Assembly (NCBI GenBank): GCA_045648205.1
Contig: JAZRNM010000030.1
Coordinates: 1 to 64,000, forward strand
DNA length: 64,000 nucleotides
From: SIG440 sp045648205
GTDB taxonomy: Bacteria; Bacillota; Clostridia; Monoglobales; Monoglobaceae
Direction: 5' to 3'
Part shown: positions 14,727 to 22,522 of the stretch, piece by piece
Numbering within the stretch: position 1 is the first letter of the stretch
How the letters are laid out: the number at the start of each line of letters is the position of its first letter
The notes under the pieces: model-generated
Seen by the model: only the letters and a program-made list of their open reading frames with translations
Told to the model about the DNA's origin: nothing
The model's database searches: none
Position numbers and translations under genes: made by a program

Positions 14727-16016
14727 TTAATTCGGTCTTTCTTCTGTCAGCCTAACGCTTACCTTCTTGGTGAGTCCTGTTTCATATTTATAAACCTCAA
14801 GCTGAATGCTTTGTCCCGGTTTGTGTGAGTCCTTAATCTTGTTAAGCTCATTGGTTGTAGAAACAGCCTTTCCGTCAGCCTTGGTGATGATGTCACCCTG
14901 CTGAAGTCCTGCAATTTCTGCTCCACTCCCCACCTGAGTCGCCATAACCTGAACACCAATGGGCCAGCCTTGCCTTTGCGCCATATACTCTGTCACATCA
15001 CGGCTGGAAATTCCGATTACCGGTCTGCCTTTGACATAGCCAAATTTTATTAAATCTTCCATAATCGGCTTTGCCTCAGAAATGGGTATTGCAAAGCCCA
15101 TACCTTCAACAGTTGATGAGGAAATTTTGACTGCGTTGATACCGATAACCTGACCATATGCATTAACCAATGCACCGCCCGAATTTCCCTCGTTTATTGC
15201 AGCATCGGTCTGAATAACACTCATTGTTCTGTTGTCAACAGTGATTGTTCTGTTTATTGCACTTATTATACCTTGTGTTGTGCTTCCAAAGAACTCCATT
15301 CCCAGAGGATTTCCAATGGCAACCGCCCTTTCACCCACCTCAATTGATGAAGAATCTCCAAGAACCGCAACAGTAAGCTTTTCATCAGGAGAAATTTTCA
15401 ACACGGCAAGGTCAGTTTTTGCATCGCTTCCGATAACCTTTGCATCATAAACTGTACCAGTGTTGAGTGTAACAGAAACTGATGATGCCCCTTCAATAAC
15501 GTGATTGTTGGTCACTATATATCCGTCTGAACTGATGATTATGCCCGAACCTGTGCCCTCTGAAACAACTGCAGTATTGAAAAAACTCATCATATTTTGA
15601 ATTTTGCTTGTGATTCCTACCACAGCAGGCCCAACCTTTTTGGAAATTTCAACGGTTGTAAGCTCGTTTCCCTTTGAAACAGCAGGTTTTGCAGATTCTG
15701 TCTGTTCACTCTGACCTTCGCCATTCAAAACCGAAAGCACATTTTCCTTGTTTCCTGCACCAATTTTACCCGAACCGAGACTATATCCTGCCGCAAATAA
15801 GCCCCCAAGTGCCGCAACATTCACAATTGCAGCAACAACAGCGATGGCAATATATTTTTTGAGACCTGGGTTCTTCTTTTTAACAGTCTCATTGAATGAG
15901 CCATTGAAAACGGGGACCATTTCCTTGCTCTCTTGAAAATCATCAGCATACCAGGTATGTGAAAACTCTTTTTCTTCGTTATTGTAGTTGTTATTTTCAA
16001 ATTCGTTCATATTCAT
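14727..16016 (-). CDS. htrA: HtrA/DegP-like membrane-anchored serine protease
   Basis: The 429-aa protein has a cytosolic N-terminal tail, one membrane helix (IAIAVVAAIVNVAALGGLFA), a trypsin-like protease domain with the triad in TNNHVIEGA (His), DLAVLKIS (Asp) and NEGNSGGALVN (Ser), and a C-terminal PDZ domain (GVQVMATQVGSGAEIAGLQ onward). This is the usual Firmicutes HtrA design for degrading misfolded exported proteins. The chosen ATG 16016 follows GGAAAGGGTG; a GTG at 16043 in the same frame has no good binding site. It follows a two-component pair on the same strand with 77 bp between, which suggests CssRS-HtrA-like envelope stress control. Confidence 0.93.
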   Translation of the reverse strand: MNMNEFENNNYNNEEKEFSHTWYADDFQESKEMVPVFNGSFNETVKKKNPGLKKYIAIAVVAAIVNVAALGGLFAAGYSLGSGKIGAGNKENVLSVLNGEGQSEQTESAKPAVSKGNELTTVEISKKVGPAVVGITSKIQNMMSFFNTAVVSEGTGSGIIISSDGYIVTNNHVIEGASSVSVTLNTGTVYDAKVIGSDAKTDLAVLKISPDEKLTVAVLGDSSSIEVGERAVAIGNPLGMEFFGSTTQGIISAINRTITVDNRTMSVIQTDAAINEGNSGGALVNAYGQVIGINAVKISSSTVEGMGFAIPISEAKPIMEDLIKFGYVKGRPVIGISSRDVTEYMAQRQGWPIGVQVMATQVGSGAEIAGLQQGDIITKADGKAVSTTNELNKIKDSHKPGQSIQLEVYKYETGLTKKVSVRLTEERPN

Positions 16017-16093
16017 CACCCTTTCCTGATTATAATATACCACGTAATTATTACAAAAATATTAATAAATTTTGAAAAATTATAAAAATTATG

Positions 16094-17518
16094 TCAGGCT
16101 TTTCCCCGGTCAAGCCAAAATGTAAACTGTGCATATTCATTTTCAACACTTTTTACACTTATATTTTTTCCGTGTCTATTTATTATATCCTTTACAATAT
16201 AAAGCCCGATTCCCGTACCCTCGCGGTTAAGGGACCTGGATTTGTCCGCCTTGTAAAATCTCTCAAAAATAAATTCCTTGTCGTTCTCCGAAATGCCGCA
16301 ACCGGTGTTGTAAACTGAAACTACAATCTCCTGCTGATGAGCCGCTGTTGATATCCTTATTGTTCCGCCATTTTCGGTGAACTTTATCGCATTTTCTGCA
16401 AGGTTGGTTATAACCCGTGTTATTAAGTCCCTGTCTGCCCGTACAAAACAAGCATCTGTTTCAAAAATAAGCTCCACAGAAATATATTTTTCGGTTATTT
16501 GTTTTTCAAAGCCGAACAGAATCCGTCTTATTGACTCATTTATGTCAAAATTAATCATTTCGAGAGGTTTGTTTTCCCCTTCAATCCGTGTAATATCCAA
16601 AAACGAATTAACCAATGCAGATAACCTTGAAATCTCACCTTTGACAATGGCAAGATAATCCCTTTCCCTTTCCTGCGGGATTGTCCCGTCAAGTATGCCA
16701 TCAACAAAGCCTGCAATTGTGGTCATTGGCGTGCGCAAATCGTGGGAAACATCGGAAATGAAGTTGTTCCTTATTTCATCTGCTTTTTCAAGATGAAATG
16801 CCATATTGTTAAAAGCCGCAGACAGCTCCTCAATTTCTGCAATATTGCTTTTCTGCTCCGTTTGTTCCACTCGGCTGGAATAATCACCCTTTGCAAACTT
16901 TTTAACTGCCGCTTGGATGCCCTTAATTGGCTTTGATATGGTTTTTGAAAGGGCATAAGACAAAGCAAAGGCAAGCAGAAGGGCAATCACAATTGCAACT
17001 CCCATGGTTTTGAAAATCTGAATTTGCATTTCCATCATTTCGGGGGCTGTTATGCTTATGAAAATCGCACCTACAAGTTGCTTTGACGTTCTATCAAACA
17101 CTGGAAGCTGAAGAGTTACCATCTCAGTGTCATAAACTCCACCCAAAGTTCCGCGTTCCACGTGTTCCTTTCCCTTCAGAACATTTTCACAAAACCTTGA
17201 ATCAATATACCGGGCTCCTCTTTCCTGCTCAAGTTCGGGAGCCGCTTCTATGAGAACCTTGCAATTTTTGTCTATGATGAAAATACTGCAGTTTGAACTG
17301 TGGGAAAAGCCATACAAAAAGTTCTCTATTCTCTCTGTTGTCACGCCCGTATTTATGAATCTTGAAATTGAGTTGGCATTATCCTCCAGCATTTCAACCT
17401 TTTCACTGTAAATATAGTGTGATATGAGAAAATAACTTGAAACCGCCAACACAAGCATACTAAGCAAGACAACCGCTATATTAATAATAAAAATTCTCGA
17501 AAAAATCGATTTTTTCAT
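16094..17518 (-). CDS. Sensor histidine kinase (HAMP-HisKA-HATPase_c)
   Basis: The 474-aa protein has membrane helix 1 (about 8-32), an extracytoplasmic sensor (about 33-160), membrane helix 2 (about 163-185), HAMP (about 186-240), HisKA with the phospho-accepting His in NNFISDVSHDLRTPMTTIAG, and an ATPase domain with N box (NLAENAIKF), VYNTGCGI and GTGIGLYIV. It presumably phosphorylates the response regulator encoded just before it. ATG 17518 with GGTGG upstream was chosen; a GTG at 17536 overlapping the regulator stop is possible and would add six residues. Position before htrA suggests sensing of envelope stress, by analogy to CssS. Confidence 0.93.
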   Translation of the reverse strand: MKKSIFSRIFIINIAVVLLSMLVLAVSSYFLISHYIYSEKVEMLEDNANSISRFINTGVTTERIENFLYGFSHSSNCSIFIIDKNCKVLIEAAPELEQERGARYIDSRFCENVLKGKEHVERGTLGGVYDTEMVTLQLPVFDRTSKQLVGAIFISITAPEMMEMQIQIFKTMGVAIVIALLLAFALSYALSKTISKPIKGIQAAVKKFAKGDYSSRVEQTEQKSNIAEIEELSAAFNNMAFHLEKADEIRNNFISDVSHDLRTPMTTIAGFVDGILDGTIPQERERDYLAIVKGEISRLSALVNSFLDITRIEGENKPLEMINFDINESIRRILFGFEKQITEKYISVELIFETDACFVRADRDLITRVITNLAENAIKFTENGGTIRISTAAHQQEIVVSVYNTGCGISENDKEFIFERFYKADKSRSLNREGTGIGLYIVKDIINRHGKNISVKSVENEYAQFTFWLDRGKA

Positions 17519-17535
17519 ATTCCATCCACCACGCA

Positions 17536-18240
17536 CTAAAACTTAACCTCAAATTTATACCCGACACCCCAAATGGTTTTGAGGTGCCACATACGATTTT
17601 CGTCATTTTCAGGGTCAATCTTTTCTCGCAAGCGTTTCACGTGAACATCAATGGTCCTTGAATCCCCAAAAAATTCATATCCCCATATTTCATTCAGAAG
17701 CTGGTCGCGAGTGAAGACCTTGTTTGCATTGCTTGCCAAAAAATAGAGCAGTTCAAATTCCTTGGGCGGCATCTCAATGCTCAAGCCATCAAGAATCACT
17801 TCATAGGTTTCTCTGTTTATGGTCAAGCCTTCAAATTTCAGTTCATCTGCCCTATTGTCGGCGCCTGCCAAAGGCTGAGCGCTCCTTCTGAGCACCGCCT
17901 TTATTCTTGCAACAAGTTCCTTTGTCTCAAATGGCTTCACCACATAATCATCTGCACCAAGCTCCAGGCCGAGAACCTTGTCGAAAAGCTCGCCCTTGGC
18001 TGTCAGCATAATTATGGGAGTGTTTGACATTGACCGAATTTCCCGACAAACCTGCCAGCCATCCTTCTTTGGAAGCATTATGTCAAGCAACACAATATCG
18101 GGTTTTTTCTCTTTGAACACTCTTATTGCCTCATCCCCATCATTTGCAGTGAGGGCTGAAAACCCTTCTTTCTCAACATAAAGCCTTATGAGTTCACAGA
18201 TATTTTTTTCATCATCAACAATCAAAACCACATTGCTCAT
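17536..18240 (-). CDS. OmpR-family response regulator
   Basis: The 234-aa protein has a receiver domain with the acidic pocket (VDDEKN), phospho-acceptor Asp in VLLDIMLP (about 53) and Lys in VVKPF, followed by a winged-helix DNA-binding domain with RDQLLNEIWGYEFFGDSRTIDVHVKRLREKI. It is the partner of the downstream histidine kinase, with which it overlaps or nearly overlaps. Its ATG overlaps the stop of rsmI (ATGA), so all four or five genes of this cluster may be translated from one message. Confidence 0.94.
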   Translation of the reverse strand: MSNVVLIVDDEKNICELIRLYVEKEGFSALTANDGDEAIRVFKEKKPDIVLLDIMLPKKDGWQVCREIRSMSNTPIIMLTAKGELFDKVLGLELGADDYVVKPFETKELVARIKAVLRRSAQPLAGADNRADELKFEGLTINRETYEVILDGLSIEMPPKEFELLYFLASNANKVFTRDQLLNEIWGYEFFGDSRTIDVHVKRLREKIDPENDENRMWHLKTIWGVGYKFEVKF

Positions 18241-19091
18241 TGCTTTTCCTCCTGTTTCAGCTTCAGATACAAATCATAAACCATTCGTTTTGGAAGTCCC
18301 AATTCCTCCGCCACCCGATTTACAAGCTCCTTGCCTCTCATTCCCTTCTCTGAATACAGCTTAATCAGTTCCTCCGGCCCGGGTTTTTCTCTTCTTATCT
18401 CCTCTTCAAGAACCGCCTGGTCCTTTCCTTTTATAATAAGAACAAACTCACCCTTGGGAGGTGTTTCTTCATATCTGTCAATAGCCTGAGAAATGGTGGT
18501 GCGGAAAAACTCCTCAAACTTTTTGGTAAGCTCCCTTGCAAGAACAATTTCACGATCGCCAAAAAATTCCAGCATATCCTTTAGTGTTGAAATCAGCTTG
18601 TGTGGTGCCTCATAGAAAATCAACGTCCGTGTGTCATTTTTTACTTCTTCAAGATGAGCTTTTCTGTTTCTCTTGTTCATCGTCAGAAATCCCTCAAAGG
18701 AAAACCTTCCCGTGGGCATACCTGATGCCACCAGAGCACAGGTAAATGCCGATGCTCCAGGAAGCGGAACAACTTCAATACCCTCCTGAATGCAAAGTCT
18801 GACCAAATCCTCTCCGGGGTCTGATATTGCAGGCATTCCCGCATCAGAAACCAAAGCAACAGAGCTTCCGGAATTCAGCTTTTCAATAATAACCCCACCC
18901 TTTTGAGCCTTGTTGTGCTCATAATAGCTCGTGAGCGGAACATTTATCTCAAAATGATTTAGGAGCTTCAATGTATTTCTGGTGTCCTCTGCCGCAATCA
19001 AATCAACAGACTTCAAAACCTCCAGGGTGCGGAGGGTTATATCCATCAGATTTCCTATTGGCGTGGGACATAAGTATAATATACCTTTCAA
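18237..19091 (-). CDS. rsmI: 16S rRNA (cytidine1402-2'-O)-methyltransferase RsmI
   Basis: The 284-aa SAM-dependent tetrapyrrole-methylase-fold enzyme has YLCPTPIGNLMDITLRTLEVL, the motif LIAAEDTRNT, VALVSDAGMPAISDPG and LPGASAFTCALVASG. It modifies C1402 of 16S rRNA in the decoding centre. The start is TTG 19091 with GAAGGA 6 nt upstream. It lies 15 nt after the trmN6-like gene; a yabB-yabC pairing of these two methyltransferase genes is known from Bacillus. Confidence 0.96.
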   Translation of the reverse strand: MKGILYLCPTPIGNLMDITLRTLEVLKSVDLIAAEDTRNTLKLLNHFEINVPLTSYYEHNKAQKGGVIIEKLNSGSSVALVSDAGMPAISDPGEDLVRLCIQEGIEVVPLPGASAFTCALVASGMPTGRFSFEGFLTMNKRNRKAHLEEVKNDTRTLIFYEAPHKLISTLKDMLEFFGDREIVLARELTKKFEEFFRTTISQAIDRYEETPPKGEFVLIIKGKDQAVLEEEIRREKPGPEELIKLYSEKGMRGKELVNRVAEELGLPKRMVYDLYLKLKQEEKQ

Positions 19092-19106
19092 CGTTCTTCC
19101 TTCTTT

Positions 19107-19859
19107 CTAAACTCTGTCATATATTCGGTTTATTTCATCTGAATATTCACCATTTTCATTATAAATATAAAGGGGCGGTTCCAAAAACAGCTTTGCTTTG
19201 CCATACTTGGCACCCTCAATCAAAATCATATTTGCAGTCTTTGAGGGAGATGGATGCACAAATCTCAACCGTTTTGGTTCAATCCGAGCCTGCCTCATCA
19301 GGCAAATAATATCCACAAGCCGCTCAGGTCGGTGAACCAGGCACAACTTCCCATATGGCTTCAGGCACTTTGCCGAAACTTCTATAATATCCTCAAGGGT
19401 GCAAAAAATCTCGTGCCTTGCAATTGTAACAACCTCATCCGCATTTTTAAGACCGCCGTTTCCTTCCTTGTAAGGAGGGTTGCAGGTTATGTTGTCAAAT
19501 ACCTCTTTGCCGAAAATTTCTGCTGAATTTTTCAAATCCCCTGTTTTTATTTCAACCTTATCCTCCAGAGAATTAAGCTTGGCACTTCTCCTTGCCATTT
19601 CTGCCACACAATCCTGAATTTCAATTCCGCTTATCTTGTCTGCTTTGGATTTTTCTGAAAGCAATATGGGAACAATCCCGTTCCCCGTACAAAAATCAAG
19701 CACATTCGAATGAGCCTTGATGGTTTTCGATGCAAAATCTGAAAGCAAAACCGCATCAACACCAAAGCAAAACCAATCAGGATTCTGAATTATCCTCAGA
19801 TTATTTTTTGTCTGAAGGTCGTCAATCCGTTCATATGAATGAATAACAATGTTTTCCAT
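19107..19859 (-). CDS. trmN6: tRNA1(Val) (adenine37-N6)-methyltransferase-like protein
   Basis: The 250-aa Rossmann methyltransferase has VLDFCTGNGIVPILLS (SAM-binding motif I), GIEIQ (motif II) and the N6-adenine catalytic motif NPPYKEG. This fits the YfiC/YabB group (TrmN6), which methylates A37 of tRNA-Val in E. coli; the exact substrate in Firmicutes is not proven. ATG 19859 has GGAAAG 7 nt upstream; an in-frame start at 19919 lacks a site. First gene of the minus-strand cluster leading to htrA. Confidence 0.9.
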   Translation of the reverse strand: MENIVIHSYERIDDLQTKNNLRIIQNPDWFCFGVDAVLLSDFASKTIKAHSNVLDFCTGNGIVPILLSEKSKADKISGIEIQDCVAEMARRSAKLNSLEDKVEIKTGDLKNSAEIFGKEVFDNITCNPPYKEGNGGLKNADEVVTIARHEIFCTLEDIIEVSAKCLKPYGKLCLVHRPERLVDIICLMRQARIEPKRLRFVHPSPSKTANMILIEGAKYGKAKLFLEPPLYIYNENGEYSDEINRIYDRV

Positions 19860-20115
19860 AGTATCTTTCCTTTTCTGGTATATTTTAGTAAAAATTGGAC
19901 TAAAATATAGATGTATCATTTAATTGAGTATACCAAAGTTTGGAAACAAAATCAATAGAAAATGAATTTGTTAAAAAATGGTAATTTATCAGGTGTGATC
20001 GGAGGAAACGTGAGGAAACAAGAGAAAACGAGAGAATTTTGAAATGATTAACAAATTCAAAACCCGTTTTTCTCAATCAAAAGGGTTAAATTGGATTAAT
20101 CACAGATAATCAAAT
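19860..20115. other. Intergenic stretch between divergent genes, no gene seen
   Basis: Together with the following promoter and leader, about 340 bp lie between the trmN6-like start and the YabE-like start. The stretch is A+T-rich. Near 19999-20035 it has a purine-rich series of GAGGAAAC/GTGAGGAAAC/AAGAGAAAAC steps, but no ORF, tRNA or riboswitch that I can recognise. Confidence 0.5.
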
Positions 20116-20145
20116 TTGACTTTTGCCCCCAAATTTGTGTATAAT
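20116..20145 (+). promoter_or_regulatory. Promoter of the YabE-like gene
   Basis: TTGACT (20116-20121), 18 bp, TATAAT (20140-20145). The predicted transcript start at about 20152 leaves a leader of about 50 nt, too short for a c-di-AMP riboswitch of the kind that often controls such cell-wall genes. Confidence 0.75.
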
Positions 20146-20202
20146 ATTGGCTGTCGCGGCGAATTTTCAGCCGCAAAATTTATCAAAAGCAGAGGTGATT
20201 GG

Positions 20203-21285
20203 ATGCTGAATGGACTGAAGGATAGAATGCTTAACATATCCTCATCAGCCAAACGGAATATTCTCTTGTCGACGATTTTTGTACTTTTATCAATAACTAT
20301 TGTGAGCTCAGTTTCTGTTGCTTGCAAACAAATCACAATTGTTGACGGAGCAAATTCCGCAAAAGAAGTTCTTACATTTAACCGATATGTTGAAAATGTT
20401 CTTGATGATGAAGGCATCAAGCTTGGAAGCAATGACAAGCTGAATGTTTCTCCGAGCGACAAGCTCAAGGACAATATGAAAATAGAAATTTACAGAGCCT
20501 TTCATGTTAGCGTCACAGAGAAAGGAATCACAAAGGAACACATTGCAACAAGACGCACCGTAGGTGAAATTCTTGCAGAACTTGGATACAACGCCAAGGA
20601 AACCGACAAAATCACACCGGCATTTACTGCAAAGGTTTCAGATTTTGATGAAATAACACTCATCAGAACTGCTGAAAAAACCATTGAGGTGACCGAGGAA
20701 ATCCCTTACGAAAGCAAGCAGCGTGAAAACAAAGCTTTGGCAACAGGCAGTCGCAAGGTTGTTCAAAAGGGCGCTCCCGGTGAGAAAAATGTCTCTTACA
20801 AGGTTTACTTCGAAGACGGCGTTGAAGTTTCACGCGAAGTTGTCAAAGAAGACGTAATAACCGAGGCAATTGCTCAGATTACCGAGGTTGGTCCCAAAAA
20901 GACCATCGACAGCTACAAAATTGCATCAGCAGGCACAATACAGACATCTCGTAGCGGAAACCTCTCATACAGCAAGGTTATCACCGCAAATGCCACCGCA
21001 TATGATGCATCAAGTTGTGGAAAAAGCCCGTCGCATCCTGCATATGGCATAACTGCCACAGGCAGAAAAGCAGGTTATGGAATTGTGGCTGTTGACCCAA
21101 GAATAATTCCTCTTGGCTCTAAGCTCTACATCGAAAGTGCCGATGGCAAATATGTCTACGGAACTGCAATTGCTGCCGACACAGGCGGAGCAATCAAAGG
21201 CAACCGCATTGATTTGTGCTTTAACACACGTTCAGAGGCAATCAACTTTGGCAGACGACCAATGAAGGTTTATATTTTGAATTAA
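20203..21285 (+). CDS. YabE-like cell-wall protein (DUF348, G5 and 3D domains)
   Basis: The 360-aa protein has an N-terminal membrane/signal segment (about 20-42), two ubiquitin-like DUF348 repeats (KQITIVDGANSAKEVLTFNR and KGITKEHIATRRTVGEILAE), a G5 domain (about 155-235), and a C-terminal 3D domain. The 3D domain has TAYDASSCGKSPSHPAYGIT, VDPRIIPLGSKLYIE and the three conserved aspartates (VDPR, ADTGG, IDLCF). It resembles YabE/Stationary-phase-survival and Rpf-like lytic transglycosylases that remodel peptidoglycan. ATG 20203 with AGAGGTG upstream is chosen; the in-frame TTG at 20116 lies inside the promoter. Confidence 0.92.
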   Translation: MLNGLKDRMLNISSSAKRNILLSTIFVLLSITIVSSVSVACKQITIVDGANSAKEVLTFNRYVENVLDDEGIKLGSNDKLNVSPSDKLKDNMKIEIYRAFHVSVTEKGITKEHIATRRTVGEILAELGYNAKETDKITPAFTAKVSDFDEITLIRTAEKTIEVTEEIPYESKQRENKALATGSRKVVQKGAPGEKNVSYKVYFEDGVEVSREVVKEDVITEAIAQITEVGPKKTIDSYKIASAGTIQTSRSGNLSYSKVITANATAYDASSCGKSPSHPAYGITATGRKAGYGIVAVDPRIIPLGSKLYIESADGKYVYGTAIAADTGGAIKGNRIDLCFNTRSEAINFGRRPMKVYILN

Positions 21286-21292
21286 TTCTTAC

Positions 21293-21320
21293 AAAAAAGA
21301 CCGCTAATGCGGTCTTTTTT
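21293..21320. terminator. Bidirectional intrinsic terminator
   Basis: A perfect 12-bp stem, AAAAAAGACCGC (21293-21304) with GCGGTCTTTTTT (21309-21320) around TAAT, lies between the converging YabE-like gene and rlmH. Confidence 0.92.
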
Positions 21321-21801
21321 ATTTGTGATATGTTTTGCCGCTTATTATGGTAAATGCTCTGTAAATCTGTTCAGCCAGAATTACTCTCATCAGCATATGG
21401 GGGAAAGTCATTTCAGAAAAGCTCAATTTCAAATCTGAAATTTTTTTCACTCTGTCCGAAAGCCCCATTGAGCCGCCAATAACAAATGTAATTTTGCTGG
21501 TTCCCTCAACCGAAAACTTTGAAAGCATATCCGCAAAAGCCTCAGACGGCATTTGTTTTCCCTCAACACACAAGGTGATTACCTTTGAGCCCTTGGGGAT
21601 CTTTTCCATAATACGCTCTGCCTCACGGTCAAGGACCACGTTTTTCTCGTTTTCTGTGGGATTTTCAGGAGTTTTTTCGTCCTTCACTTCAACAACCTCA
21701 AAACGGCAGTATGTTGAAAGTCTTTTGGAATATTCCTCAATCGCCGAAACCAAAAACTTTTCCTTTATTTTACCCACACAAACAACTGTTACTCCAAGCA
21801 T
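21319..21801 (-). CDS. rlmH: 23S rRNA (pseudouridine1915-N3)-methyltransferase RlmH
   Basis: The 160-aa SPOUT methyltransferase matches the family length and ends: VVCVGKIKEKF at the start, FVIGGSMGLSDRVK (SAM-binding knot) and LSFSEMTFPHMLMRVILAEQIYRAFTIISGKTYHK at the end. It acts on helix 69 of 23S rRNA. Its ATG overlaps the stop of the upstream WalR-like gene by one base (TAATG), implying coupled translation. In many Firmicutes rlmH closes the walRK operon. Confidence 0.97.
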   Translation of the reverse strand: MLGVTVVCVGKIKEKFLVSAIEEYSKRLSTYCRFEVVEVKDEKTPENPTENEKNVVLDREAERIMEKIPKGSKVITLCVEGKQMPSEAFADMLSKFSVEGTSKITFVIGGSMGLSDRVKKISDLKLSFSEMTFPHMLMRVILAEQIYRAFTIISGKTYHK

Positions 21802-22496
21802 TACGGTTGAAAATAATAACCCACGCCACGCTTTGTCATTATGTACCTGGGCTCAGACGGGTCATCCTCAACTTTCTCACGAAGACGTCTCACTGTCACA
21901 TCGACGGTTCTGTCATCGCCATAATATTCATAGCCCCAGACACTCTCCAACAGGCTCTGCCGTGAGAAAACCTTGTTGGGCTGGCTTGCAAGGAACTTAA
22001 CCAAATCAAACTCTCTTATGGTAATCTCCATAAGCTTTCCGTTTTTATAAAGCTCATATCTGTTGAAATCAAGAAGAAAACAGCCAATTTCAAGCTTTTC
22101 TGCGGGTTTTTCCTGACGGTCAGCAAAATCTGTTTCACTTCTTCTCATATGAGCCTTGACTCTCGCCATAAGTTCACGAATGCTGAAAGGCTTTGTTATG
22201 TAATCATCCGCACCAAGCTCAAGTCCCAAAACCTTGTCAAATTCCTCTTCACGAGCGGTCAGCATCAAAATCGGCACTGACGACTTTTCACGAATTTTTT
22301 TGAGTACAGAAAAACCATCAAGTTTGGGAAGCATAACGTCCAAAAGAATGAGGTCAGGCTCCGTCATCATTGCCTTGCTTACAGCCTCTTCACCATCAAA
22401 AGCTTCAAAAGTGGTGTAGCCCTCCTTCTGAAGATTTATTTTGAGAATCTCAACAATGGGCTTTTCATCATCAACAATAAGTATTTTTTTGCTCAT
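21801..22496 (-). CDS. walR: WalR/YycF-like response regulator
   Basis: The 231-aa OmpR-family regulator has KKILIVDDEKPIVEILKINL, phospho-acceptor Asp in LILLDVMLP (about 53), TAREEEFDKVLGLELGADDY and ITKPFSIRELMARVKAH, then a winged-helix domain ending in VWGYEYYGDDRTVDVTVRRLREKVE and TKRGVGYYF. This is close in wording to WalR. The placement before rlmH agrees with the walR locus, but the expected walK kinase gene is absent; a cell-wall M23 hydrolase precedes it instead. GGAGG lies 8 nt before ATG 22496. Confidence 0.85.
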   Translation of the reverse strand: MSKKILIVDDEKPIVEILKINLQKEGYTTFEAFDGEEAVSKAMMTEPDLILLDVMLPKLDGFSVLKKIREKSSVPILMLTAREEEFDKVLGLELGADDYITKPFSIRELMARVKAHMRRSETDFADRQEKPAEKLEIGCFLLDFNRYELYKNGKLMEITIREFDLVKFLASQPNKVFSRQSLLESVWGYEYYGDDRTVDVTVRRLREKVEDDPSEPRYIMTKRGVGYYFQP

Positions 22497-22522
22497 TCAA
22501 AACACCTCCAACTACCAATATA

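Noticed and set aside
20116..20202. Upstream extension of the YabE-like protein from a TTG at 20116
   Set aside because: The TTG is the -35 box of a good promoter; transcription would start after it. ATG 20203 has a proper ribosome binding site and leads directly into the membrane segment.
20146..20202. c-di-AMP (ydaO) riboswitch before the YabE-like gene
   Set aside because: The leader of about 50 nt is too short, and no conserved riboswitch core is seen.
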